From Allodiplogaster sudhausi (taxonomy: Eukaryota > Nematoda > Chromadorea > Rhabditida > Diplogasteridae), in contig CALZFC010000148.1 in the NCBI GenBank assembly GCA_945643635.1, positions 1-64,000 of the forward strand: DNA of 64,000 bases, read 5' to 3'. Below the pieces are notes generated by a model. It saw only the letters and a list, made by a program, of their open reading frames with translations, ran no database searches and was not told the DNA's origin. Shown here one piece after another: positions 49,721 through 61,577 of this stretch (position 1 is its first letter; each line of letters begins with the position of its first letter). Position numbers and translations under genes: made by a program.

Positions 49721-49926
49721 ATTCAGTTTTCCTACTGTTTACTGTAAATCTCTTACTCCCCCCCCTTTCCCTCTTCCATATTTTAAGATCCTGCAACGAC
49801 ACATCATAATTTTCTTTTCAACTGTTTCTCTCCTTTCACCTGCCTTAACTTATTTTGCCATATTCACTCCACATGTTGTCACATCATTAGTTGATGTATG
49901 AATAAATAAATAAATAAATAAACATT

Positions 49927-51038
49927 AACGACGCTTCCATTCACCGGTGATGGAAAAGAAAATTGGAAAGAGTTACAGCGACAGTTTTATGATAATCTCG
50001 TTAGAAATGAAGGGGAATGTCTTTTGATGATTGGATGATTCGGGTTCATATATATACAGTAGATACTACTTAGTTGGAGAGATTCGGAGAAAGGATTCAG
50101 TTGGGAAGTTGGCCATGGAAGGTTAGAAGGTCGCGAGCCGTTTTATAATCATGTCCATGACAACTCGAGTAGTTCTCTCTTTCTCTCGCTCTCTCTCTCT
50201 CTTTCTCTCTCTCTCGCTATTCATTACCAGGTAGTAAACAACAAAGTACAGCTAGAGAGATGTGATCCATCGCCGGAAGTAGGCAACTTACACTTGTTTA
50301 TTATATAATGACAATAAGCAGGATAAAGCAAAGCCGTGGAATGATTGCCTTTTACTGGAGATTGATTGCAAAGCCAACAACCACTACGTCAAGAATGGCG
50401 CACTCTTTCACGTGGCAGCACTTCCACGAAAAACAACCAAGGATAAAGAACGACAGTTAACAAATCTGCTATTGTGGAAATGGTATGGATACGGGACAAG
50501 GGCTGTGGAAACAAGAACAGAAATTCATCAACTTCTCTGATCTCCCGATGTGTTGGAGTTCGATTCTTTCGTCTACCACAAGATTGAAAAGCCTCACTAC
50601 TGTAAACAAAGATGTTGCATGCAATTTCATTTCCCAGGCCTGTCACCCCCAATCCATCCACCCAAGGTGCTTCTCATAACTATATCACAGCTCTTCAAAC
50701 CGTTACAGTGAAATCATCGATCTCATCTCTATCACTAAACAGCAGACAATAACCCATCCCTCTTATGTAACAGTTCATTTCGATTAACAGTTCCACCACT
50801 TCATTGCCAATCCTTGCTTGTTTCTTCTTCAGGGTACCCTTATATCGTTATCATTGCTCATACCAATACTAGCCTTATTTCCATGCTGTTGATCCATCAC
50901 TTCAAATAACAATAATTTACGCAATAGCCTTAAAGTGAAACAGACGAGACTAAATTCACAATTCCACAGATCCATAAATTATATTGTCAAAAAAAGAATG
51001 TCTCGAATATGAAATGTAAGCCAAGGAAGGGCGTTGTT
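49927..51038. other. Spacer between the LINE and PSMB1
   Basis: About 1.1 kb, with a CT run near 50175-50215 and otherwise mixed sequence. No gene was recognised. Confidence 0.5.
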
Positions 51039-52702
51039 CTAATCCTCGCGGAGTTTGCGGCGCTCCACTCGGATTGGCTTGCCAGCCTCGGCGATCACCA
51101 ACTGAATCGAGTCTCCCGTCGAAATCTCCCGCTCAGCCACGCCGCGATACGCGTCGCGTACCTATTCAAACCACTCTTCTATCTTATTCAAGCCCACCGA
51201 AAATTAATAGTTAAACTAAGCAGCAGTTTATTGTTAAATCGTCCTATGAAATCGAGCTGTTCTTGAAACCTATTAGTTGGTATGAAAAGAAGTGTAAGAT
51301 GAAGATGAAAATAAACCAGAGCGATGGCTCGGTCAATCGTAAGAGGAGTCCTTTCCATCTTCTCATCCAGGGTCACTTGGCCTATCTATTAATTAACATC
51401 TTAGTTATGAATCGATGACATTTCTTGAAAGTGTATTCTCTGAGCGGCGAAAGACTTGAAAGAGAAATAGAAATAGCCTGGCAATCGAAGAGGGGGATCA
51501 TCAGGGACTCCGCTGCTCCGGATGCGGAGTACTGAAGACGCTCGATGCAGCCAATCGGATCGTAGGAATACACTGCTCCCTTTCCTGAATCACACTTCAG
51601 ATTTGTTAACTAGAAGCTGAACACATTCAAATCAGACACGTATTCCTTATGCGGCAATTGAGTAAGATGTTTAAACGAGAAATCCTTTTAATAAGTAAAG
51701 TGAATGTAAGCCGTACCATTCTCATCAATGCCGGCCAGAATAGCGCCGGTGTAGTAGGGAAAGAAGCGACGGTAGTAGAGATTGCGAGAGAGGAGCTCGG
51801 CACAGAGATCCACGGACATATCAGAACGGTAGTCGAACTTGTACTTGTGCACGCGGGACTACAGACACATTCATTCTATTCCCAATGGATCAAGATTCCC
51901 TTTCCATATATTTTATAATTTTAAAATGCAGAGATGAGAAAAGCAATCAATCTTCAAAAGATCATAGTGATGTCAAGCTCATAGGAATAGAGTTACAACT
52001 TAAAAATGGGAAATAATAGTGAGAGTTCACCTGAAGCAAACGACGAAGCTGCAGAACGTCGCCGTGGAATCCAGTCGTGGCCAAGATGATGTTGTTCGAG
52101 CTACAAAACTCCGTTATACAGTGCTGAAATAAGTTTGTCCCACGGTACAGTCTCGTATCCCACCGGGCCAAAGGCCGGGGACTATTTTTTTTTTGTGTTT
52201 CAGATTTAAATTAACACCCACCCATTTTTGCTGTCAAGTAAACTGTCTTTTATTCCTTTAGTACAACTCTCGACGACCACTGATTTTACACAGATTTTTT
52301 TCATTTCTGTTTTTCAAAAACAAGTATGAAATCTAATTAGAATGAGATGACAACATTTAATGAAAGAAGTGACTGACATGGCTTCGACCTTGTCGACAGA
52401 GCGCGACATGATGTTAATCTCGTTCTGCGTCATTCGAGTGTCAGAGGCCGCCACTACAAAGTTGTCGCCAGCTACCGCGCAAGTCGAACTGAACGAAAAG
52501 GATTCTTGAGATGTCTACAAATCCCAACTCTTATCCATGAAATGACTGACCCTCCCTCGAAGGAGTATGGATTCCAGCGAGCATGCTCGTTCTGACGAGC
52601 CGTGCGCCAGGGAGGATTAGCCTGGACATCGGCCATGGCCGCCTTGAAGGCGCGCATCTCTCCGAGAGGATCGTGCTTCGCATCGTAACTGAGGGAGGTC
52701 AT
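51039..52702 (-). CDS. PSMB1: Proteasome subunit beta type-1 (beta6)
   Basis: Seven exons: about 52556-52702, 52382-52495, 52032-52103, 51719-51862, 51479-51580, 51312-51386 and 51039-51158. The start ATG gives [12 protein letters not shown]. Family stretches are [22 protein letters not shown] (across an intron), [43 protein letters not shown] and [17 protein letters not shown], ending RRKLRED. The subunit forms part of the beta rings of the 20S proteasome core; beta6 is one of the non-catalytic beta subunits. The intron after DCQ starts with GC (CAG|GCTATT), yet the conserved reading resumes at IGQVTLDEK. It is an isolated housekeeping gene; no link to the inositol genes is apparent. Confidence 0.94.
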
Positions 52703-53359
52703 CTCGGAGCTGTTCCTAAAGAGAACTCCTTTTCCTATATTTTAAATAACAATCATCTAAAATGGACGCGGAAACATCATCGCTTCCATTCGCAACAATT
52801 AAACAGACAAAAAAAAAACAAAATAACAAGGAAACAAATAATGTTACGGACATGATGACAAAGGAACAACGCGAAATCCGCAGCATTCAAGCCTTGTCAG
52901 CATGCAAACTGCACCAATAACGTAACCTGTGGTGTTGTAAACTGAACCAGACTGATAGAAATATAGCACACGATTATTGCTCCCGTGTACTCCCAAATGT
53001 TTTCTTCTCAAAATCTTTTTTAAGTCCAAACGTAGACAGAGATACATAAACAAATTAAAATCGTGGAATATTTTTTAAGGCGTAGTTTAAGAACATGCAT
53101 CTTTATTATTTGTATAAAGCAATTTCTTCCTTTGCTGGTGACTGTCGCTAGGCAGATCTCGTGTGGGTGAGATATTCGACATCTCATATTTCAAGGAAAG
53201 GAAGAGCGACCGAGCTCATGCTTTGTCGCTCTCTCCATCTCTCTTCATTTTTTTTATTTTCCTTCCTCTCGTTTTCTTTTCTCTCGTTTACTTTCTCGTT
53301 CTCCCTTTCCCTCTCTCTCTCTCTTTCTATCTACCTCTTTCTCTATCTCCATCTTTTCA

Positions 53360-53410
<51 letters not shown>

Positions 53411-54326
53411 TTTCCAGTGTTCGTTTGTGATTGCCAGGGATAGTCTGTCTGCCATGCTCTCACAGTGCGAGTCATGCCATGGCTATGCCCTTCCCTGCTC
53501 TTCTCTCCTTCATTCCACATCTTCTGTTTTTTTTTTATAATTTAATATCTGGATGTTGTTTTTGAGCCGATAAAAGAAAAAAATGGACCTTAATAAGTGG
53601 GATATTTTCTTCCCTTTTTAACAATCCAAAAGGCATTGACAATGAATGGCTAAACCAATGATTTGAATATCTCTTTCCATCGACCATTCTCTTCCTTCCT
53701 CTGTTCCCTGAGGCCATTCCATTCAGTCACTATTCCTGCTTCGGAAACGCGCAGCAATTTCCGAAGCAAAGAATGAATGCACTGCCGGTTGTCTCTCATC
53801 GATGCTACGATTACGAGCAAGATCCTTATGTTTTTTTAATGAGAATTTATCGTTTTATGTGGCACATTTCCGATTTTTGACGCAATGGGTACAAAAGGAT
53901 TCGAAAAAGAAGAAGATAAATGCTTTAAAATTTACAATGCATATTTCAGACAGGATGTGTGCCATTTTAACAAGTATCGTTCAGTTGATCCTTCCCAAAA
54001 AAATGCATGCCTGCAGAACGCTTGATGCAGTACCATTGTTTAGCTAGTGACGGAAAAATACAGAGAAAATAACTAAGAGATAGAGAGAAAGAAGGGAAAA
54101 GAAATGAAAAGAAAGTGAGAGAGTGAGAGAACAAGAAAGATAGAAGAGATGATTGAACAAGGAAAGAAAAGGGAGAGGGGGAAGACATATAAAGATTTAA
54201 AAAAAAACCCTTGCCGCAATGGTGCCTCCGTCATCCACCCTGGTGATTGTTTGTATGCACTGTTCCATTATGACTTCTACTTGCTGATCCACCATTCCCT
54301 TCTATCTATCTTGCTCATCCCTCAAC

Positions 54327-54362
<36 letters not shown>

Positions 54363-54786
54363 GTTCTATCCTTATCTTTTTATTCTCCCTTATAGTAGTT
54401 TTCAATGCAGCAACATCTGCAGACTGCTTAAATTTTATGTTTAATTTGATGCATTCCTGGACGGTGGAGTCCGAAAACCAACCGAAGGTCAAAAACAAAA
54501 TTTCATTTACCGTAAACTGATTGTGTTTGCAGTGTTTCTGCATTCTTTTGTAATAATAACATTGATTAGTTGTAACTGTTTCTTTCCATTCTCTTTGCAC
54601 ACATTTAATACGCTGCTGCAGGCACCAATTTGATTGGTCGCTGCTTCCAAATGCTATAGAAAAGAAAAAATAGAAAGTCCATGAAATTGCTACACCATGT
54701 ACATATGTACATGCACGCATATGTTATTTACTGTTTTTGTAGGCTGCATGGATTTTTGCAAGGACATATATATGTATGTATGAATG
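52703..54786. other. Upstream flank of PSMB1
   Basis: Contains a CT array at about 53300-53410, a second at about 54330-54356, and AT-rich DNA. The ORFs here are mostly translations of these repeats. No gene was recognised. Confidence 0.5.
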
Positions 54787-54804
54787 TACAGTACCGCCCA
54801 CGAG

Positions 54805-54877
54805 CCAGTGGTTCCGGCTCGAGCGGCTCCGAGCGGCTCGAGCCGCTCCGAGCCGCTCGAGCCGCTAGGAGCCGCGT
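54805..54877. repeat. GC-rich palindromic repeat within the left terminus
   Basis: CGGCTCGAGC/GGCTCCGAGC-type units repeat through about 70 bp. The matching part of the right terminus (about 58935-58980) has a shorter version, so the array has expanded or contracted since the two ends separated. Confidence 0.75.
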
Positions 54878-55815
54878 TGAATTACACGCCAGAGAGCGAA
54901 TGTTTCGGCTATCTGTTCCTTGTTTCATGCTCAGTAAATACTCCTCTATGTATTCTACTGAAAAAAAGCGGAAAAAACTGCCGAAATAAAAAGTCATTAT
55001 GATTGTACGTTCTCGATGACAAATATGGTGCTGTGTTTTAAAGTGTATGGTGCTAGGTGCAATTCATGGTCATTTTGACAAGTTGCCAAGTTTTCAGACT
55101 TGGAAAATAAGCACAATTCTGGAGGTTTTTTTTTGCTTCTGATGTGTTTCCATTTTCTTTTCGAATTGGAGTATCTTTTGTGTTTCAGAAAGCTCCTCGT
55201 CTACCGTGCAATGGCCAGTACGGGAGTCTAGACGGGATCGGGAGTTGCGTGCAGCCGACTCTTCGCTTTCGCCAAGGAGGAGTCATTAGATGGGTTATGG
55301 CTTGCATTTGTCTTTTAATTTAACATAAGTTATTCTTTTTGCTTTCATTTAAGAATATGCTTTAATTCAACATATGTTCTCCATTTTTTTGAACGTTAAA
55401 TATCCGGCCTTTGCCGTGAACGTGAAGCTTTGTGGATCCATTCTAGGAGATGTGACGTGTTCAGCTGCGAGTCTCCTGATCTGCAATTCATTCGAAGACC
55501 GCATTGCGTGGGAACGTCAAATCAGGCTATAAAATAATCTTTATCATAGAAACAACAAAATTAATCGAGCAGAAAACAATTGGGATATCACTTTAAGAAA
55601 AAATGCAATCCATAATTCCTGATTTCTCATATAACCTCGAAAGCGACAAAACATGTTCTAGTTTTACTCCAAGTTGAAACGATAAGAATTAATCGTAGGA
55701 CTGCGGGAGCGGCTTCTGTCTCTCACTCGGCTTTCCGAGTGGCGCGGTTCACCCACATCGACCGCTTCTCTCCCAGAATGATACTTTTTAATAATATGAC
55801 GCTGTTTTTCACCTA

Positions 55816-57102
55816 TTAGGAACTGTAGTAAGAATATGCCAACTTCTTTTGCTTAAGAGAGTAAGTGTTGATAAGATGCATTGCGTCGCTTTCTTGAACG
55901 GACTTCTGCGCGTCAGATGTTGGGAAAAAGTGTCCCAGCATCTGCAAAATTGAAGCATATTTTGAATTATTAGAGCTTGACCAACTTTAAGTACGAAATT
56001 GCGCTTCGCCACGTTCTTCCGCTTCATAAATGGCTCATTTCTATCTGTTTCATTTTCAAAGACAGAGGTAGAGAGTAGGCGAGCGAAGACTGGTCCAGTC
56101 TTTGCATTCTCGGCCAAGCAAGCTACTTCTTCTTTGGAAGAGAATGTATACCGTAGATCTAAATTATACACTATCGAATGTGGAATTTTCTAATTCTCTT
56201 GGCCTGAAACCCTGATCGCGCGGTCGGGGAGCAATCCTGTGAAGAAGAACTTGGTTGGATTCCTCTGCTTTTTCAGCAGCATCACGCGCAGATTGAACAT
56301 TTGCACGCTGTGCCGAAACTTCGGCCATCAAAAGGCTTACTCTCTGGTTCACATTTTTTTCGAGCTGAAATATCTTGTTACTTTCATAATCAGAATATAT
56401 CGCTTTCACTATTGAACAAACCTGATCAAAACGAGAATTCATATTTCGTTCCATCTGTAAGAAATGCAACGTCTGCCTTATTAAAATTCGTTGAACATTT
56501 TCTTTTTATATCGCACCTGAGACAAGCGGGAGTCAATGTGGTTGGTAAGTTGTCTCGTCATGTTGATGACCCAAGCCGGCTGTGTACTTGGAGTGGTTGC
56601 GGAAGGGGGGAAGAGTGGTTGCGGGAAGAGAGTAGTGGTTGCGGGAGGGACGATGGCAACCGCAAGTGATGTGGATGGAGCCTGGGAAGACGATCGCAGA
56701 GGTACATCGTCTTCAGATTCGGAGCTATATCCGATTGGATTGACGATCACAGCAGAAGCGGGTGCCGACCTCATTTGGATAACGATTGTTAAAAATTGCT
56801 TTGGGCTAGTATAATAAGGCTTACTTCTTCTTTTTCTTAGCTGCACCAATTTTCTTATTGCACTCTCGTTCGCATGCAGCTTCGGTGCCAACGAAGAGGA
56901 CAATGCCCTTGTACCTTCTCTTATTCGGGTATGTAACCTATGTAAACAACGTTTTACATGTTATCTTTAAAAAATAGTGTTATGATTTGCAAACCCAGTT
57001 AGCACAGCCGACTCGGGGATCTGTAAGGCCTGCCTTCTCGATGACGGTGAACTCCTGCTGTGTCTGGTCATGCTTCTCCCAAGCGATTAGGCAATGTGAC
57101 AT
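55816..57102 (-). CDS. Coiled-coil protein with BEN-like C-terminal domain, carried by the Tc1-type element
   Basis: Seven exons can be joined in phase: 56995-57102, 56825-56937, 56517-56769, 56422-56454 (33 bp), 56211-56364, about 55986-56170 and 55816-55941, for about 320 aa. Order of parts: an N-terminal domain (MSHCLIAWEKHDQ, GCANWVTYPNKRRYKG), a basic KKKK tract, an acidic Ser-rich linker (SSESEDD), a Pro-rich stretch, a coiled coil across short repeats (SRLSQ, MERNMNSRFDQ, LEKNVNQRV), then a C-terminal domain (GPVFARLLSTSVFE, MLGHFFPTSDAQ, LINTYSLKQKK) that resembles a BEN DNA-binding domain. The BEN call is tentative. The 33 bp exon encodes one repeat unit. It may be a captured host gene or an accessory factor for transposition. 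An upstream start is possible, as the frame is open before 57102. Confidence 0.6.
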
Positions 57103-57304
57103 GACTGATGGAAGAGATCTGGTAGAGGAAGAGACAATCGTCTTATCAAAAGCCCCACGAGCCAAGGAGTTACAAGGGCTTCTCTGTTGCTCAACAGTCG
57201 CTAGCTAAGAAGGTTTATTTTTCCTACGATATTGAGGCAGAAGAAGTAGAGAATGTATTAGAATGAAACGGAGAGAGAAAGACTGAGAGAGGGAGAATGA
57301 ACCT

Positions 57305-57392
57305 ATAAGTACAAACCTATTACGCAGTAAGTACAAACCTATTACGCAGTAAGTACAAACCTATTACGCAGTAAGTACAAACCTATTACGGA
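57305..57392. repeat. 22 bp tandem repeat inside the Tc1-type element
   Basis: About four copies of the unit ACAAACCTATTACGCAGTAAGT, just upstream of the transposase remnant. Confidence 0.85.
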
Positions 57393-57416
57393 TAGTCGAG
57401 ATCTCATTTAATCATA

Positions 57417-58056
57417 TGAGATCAGACAGCCCGCTTCGATCGATCATTCAGGATCGAATGGACAGCAACAAATTCTGTGAATTATATGAGAGATCTGTCC
57501 ATGCTTTTGGGCTAAAGAAGTATGGAGGAAGGTAGTGATATATTCATTTTTCAATATTTAGCTAGCAACTAAGGTACCATTTTTTTATATATAAAAAGAT
57601 CTACAACATGCAAACTAGTAAAAGAAGTGGGTGAAGAAAAAATCTTGTTATAAAAAATTATTAATGAACTTGTAGATATCGGCTAATCCAAGACAATGCA
57701 CCAATGCATGTAAGTCAGTTCACCAGAAACAGATTAGACCAGCTCGGAGTCGAGGTCATGCAGTGGCCGGCTGAATCGCCCGACTTGAACGTCATAGAGC
57801 TGGTCTGGGCCGAGCTAAAGCAATATGTGAGGTACTAAATAAGTTCAAAATAAATAAATAAAAAAACCAGTATAATAAAATTTAACATTTATTCAGAAAT
57901 AACTGCCGCGGCCACACTCTGACGGATCTGACAGAAGCGATCAACGAGTTTTGGCAGACAATTCTGACAAAGGAAAAGTGTCGTAATTACATTTCGCACG
58001 TAAAGAACGCTATTGATCGTGCGATTGAAGCGAAGGGTTCGAATTTCGTAGAATAG
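57417..58056 (+). pseudogene. Tc1/mariner transposase, C-terminal half
   Basis: Three exons: 57417-57531, 57676-57831 and 57897-58056. The protein reads from MRSDSPLRSIIQDRM through LIQDNAPMHVSQF to MQWPAESPDLNVIELVWAELK. These carry the second Asp and the final acidic residue of the DDE core. After a phase-clean intron it ends in SNFVE. I could find neither the N-terminal helix-turn-helix region nor the first catalytic Asp in the element. The copy is therefore probably truncated and inactive, unless upstream exons escaped notice. Confidence 0.75.
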
Positions 58057-59002
58057 AATACTACTCCCATTTCATTTTACACTCTAAAACAACAAACTAT
58101 TTTATTTTAAAACTTATGTTCCTAATGTAGTTAACTCGTTGTTGCATAGCATACATTAATTTTCATCCATCAATTAATTAGCGGTTCTATAAATAATAAA
58201 CAGTGTTCTATTTTTTCCTTAAAATGATATCCCAATTGTTTTCTGCTACATTAATTTAGTTGTTTCTCAGTTAAAAAATTATAGCCTGATTTGACGTTCC
58301 CACGCAATGCGGTCTTCGAATGAATTGCAGATCAGGAGACTCGCAGCTGAACACGTCACATCTCCTAGAATGGATCCACAAAGCTTCACGTTCACGGCAA
58401 AGGCCGGATATTTAACGTTCAAAAAAATGGAGAACATATGTTGAATTAAAGCATATTCTTAAATGAAAGCAAAAAAGAATAACTTATGTTAAATTAAAAG
58501 ACAAATGCAAGCCATAACCCATCTAATGACTCCTCCTTGGCGAAAGCGAAGAGTCGGCTGCACGCAACTCCCGATCCCGTCTAGACTCCCGTACTGGCCA
58601 TTGCACGGTAGACGAGGAGCTTTCTGAAACACAAAAAGATACTCCAATTCGAAAAGAAAATGGAAACACATCAGAAGCAAAAAAAAACCTCCAGAATTGT
58701 GCTTATAAGTCTGAAAACTTGGCAACTTGCCAAAATGACCATGAATTGCACCTAGCACCATACACTTTAAAACACAGCACCATATTTGTCATCGAGAACG
58801 TACAATCATAATGACTTTTTATTTCGGCAGTTTTTTCCGCTTTTTTTCAGCAGAATACATAGAGGAGTATTTACTGAGCATGAAACAAGGAACAGATAGC
58901 CGAAACATTCGCTCTCTGGCGTGTAATTCAACGCGGCTCCTAGCGGCTCGAGCCGCTCGGAGCCGCTCGAGCCGGAACCACTGGCTCGTGGGCGGTACTG
59001 TA

Positions 59003-59471
59003 TGTATCTATTGCGTACATACTTTGGTGTAGATGAAAAGAAATTACTATTGAAAAAAGCATACGCGGGTGCATATTCGGTAAAGGATTTACCTTGAGAG
59101 TATTTCGTTCCTTTGCATTGTTAAAGCGATGACGTCTGACTGGCTGAGATTGATTGTGACTCTTTCTCTTTCCGCTTGGCAACAGCCGTCAAAGAGTCTC
59201 GGCCATTCCGACACTCGCCCAGGACATTCAAGACATTTTCACCATGGAGCTCGGCAGATAAAACACGAATAAGACACAAGAAAACGAATGGCGGGAAAGA
59301 GAAACAGGGCAGACACCACAAGGGAGCCATATTTTAGTCACTGAATCTTCGGTAACCTTTCCTCGGCTTATTCTCATTTATTTTCGACTTTACTGTAGGC
59401 TATTTGAACGAGACCTCACATTCTCTCACTTTCTCTCCCACGAGCAGCCTCTCCTCCTCCTCCTCTTCTCG

Positions 59472-59517
<46 letters not shown>

Positions 59518-61513
59518 CTCCCTTCCAAATCTCTCCAAACAGCTGCTCCTCTGTTATACCAAAATGTCATGGTCCCTCGAACGTTGCAATCTGTTTTGGT
59601 ATGTAAATTGCAAGCCCTAATCTCACTTTCCGTTCTCCTCATTTTTTTCTCTCCCTTTATTCTTTATGCTTTTCTTCCTCATGCTTTATCTCATTCTCGC
59701 TTTCTCCTCTCCTTCTAGAGGCTTCTGCCCCTCCCTGTAGACTTAGTAAAGCAGGAATTCGAAAGACGGTGCCTTAGGCAAAGTTTGACCAGCTGCTGCA
59801 CGTACACAAGTTTCGCCGACGATTAGTCTGCAGCAACTTTACTTTGCGCGTCACGCACGTGATTTTTCTCTACTTCATCTCTTATTCTCTCTGCCCAGTT
59901 CCTTTCCCTTATTACTGCTGCTCTCTCTCTCTTTCTCTCTCTCTCTCTCGCTCTCTTTCTCTCTCTTTCTCTCTCTCGCTCTCTTTCTCTCAATTCCACT
60001 CCTCTTCATTCCCCGATTAATTTCAAAGTCTGCCTCTCCAATTCCACTCTCACGGAGTGATCAACGGCCTTTTCGCTATGCCTCGAGCATTGCGTATTTT
60101 TGTATTTTTGCACGTGACCATTTGTGCATGTACCCGGATGTTAAATTGACTGAAAAAACATTTACGCGTACCCATATTCATATAAATACAAAAATAGCTC
60201 GCTTGATGCGGAACTATAAATGTGGTGAAGAGAAAGAGGAAGAAGAGGGAAAATGAGAGAAACAAAGAAAAACCGAGATAAAGAGAGGGAGAGAGAAGAA
60301 AAGAGAGAGTGGAAGAGCTAACGCATGTGAATTGTCTTTTCTAATGCAAGGTCACTTCTATAAACCTTAACCGTTTTCCTGCGTGCTTCAAGGTTTTTTT
60401 TGACATAAAAAACTTCTCCTGCCTTCGTAATGTTTTCTACTTGTTCATTCGTCCTAAATTCTTTCTTCCTTTCACTAACTCTGCGTGTCTGTCTCTCTCT
60501 TGCTTTCTTTATCTCTCATTCTCATTCTCCCTACCGTTCTTTTAATCTCTGTCTCTCTCTCTCACCAACTCTCTCACTCCCCCTCCGCTGGCCACTTCCG
60601 AAGGCTGAAAGCCTCTTACAGAATGTCCAGAAGATTGCTCGTGCCTCTAATAGCCCGCTGTTTACCTTTCGCAAGGCCAAAGTACGTTTATAATGAGAAA
60701 CTCATAAAAAAAGCCCCGAGGAGAGCGATTATGACGTGGTTATTTTAGAAGTTTCCTTCCAAAACGATTCGCTAACGAGCTTCATATTTGAAGAAGTCTA
60801 CCACTTCAGCGATGTACCGCCAAAATGGTCAAAATTGGAACGCAGCGCGCGCATGGCTACATTTCAGTGTTCCAATCAAGCTGTAGCTTGTTAACAAAGG
60901 AACTCTATGAAAACATTCGCATACATGTGTGTACATATGTATTTAGAATCGCCGTGTTTTCTACATCCAGCACACTACAATTGAGGGTAAGGTTGCGATG
61001 TTTTGAGGGTTAAAATAATGTTCAAAGATTTGAAAATTATTTTGCGTCTTTCCAACTCGTGTTTGGAATGAAGTTTGGAAGGAATTTCGTTGACGTTTCA
61101 ATAGAATCGATGTGGCCCAAGATACTGGCAACGAGATACTCGCGCTGATTGGAACATATCGGCCACTTTGGATGAACATCACTGTGCTTATTATTCTGCT
61201 CCCCTTTTCTCCACTTACTTTTTGATGTTTCCTCGTGGTAAATGTCATTCCCACCTCCTCCTATGTTACCGTATGCTCATTATGGGAGTGTTTCGGTGTC
61301 TCACCGTTCCTTCCCTTGCACTTCCCTTCTCCTCTTCCTCATTACCGTCCATGAGTTGTATTGCGCATTCTTTCTCGGTTTTCATCTCATTCCAATCGGA
61401 CACGCTCTCATCTTTCTGCTGCACTATGTGACACATGAAGAGAGAAGAGAGAGTGACGAAGAGGAGAGAAAGAGAGGCAGAGAGAAGACAGACGGAGAGG
61501 ACAGGCAACAAAC

Positions 61514-61577
<64 letters not shown>

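Larger units (their letters stand above)
45960..49919 (+). mobile_element. Full-length non-LTR retrotransposon (LINE, Jockey/CR1-like group)
   Basis: The element has a short 5' leader with a tandem CTCTCGCTGCCCGCC motif, ORF1, ORF2, and a 3' end of AATA repeats (49899-49919). A 7 bp direct repeat, AAACATT, flanks it (45953-45959 and 49920-49926), a probable target-site duplication. Both ORFs are open, so the insertion looks recent. Confidence 0.9.
54789..59000. mobile_element. Tc1-type transposon with about 730 bp inverted termini and an accessory gene
   Basis: Inverted termini at 54789-55531 and 58281-59000 begin CAGTACCGCCCACGAGCC and are flanked by TA on both sides (54787-54788 and 59001-59002), the target site of Tc1/mariner elements. 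The CAGT end is also typical of Tc1. The centre holds the C-terminal half of a Tc1 transposase (+) and a seven-exon gene of another kind (-). At 4.2 kb it is much larger than a standard 1.6 kb Tc1. Confidence 0.9.
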
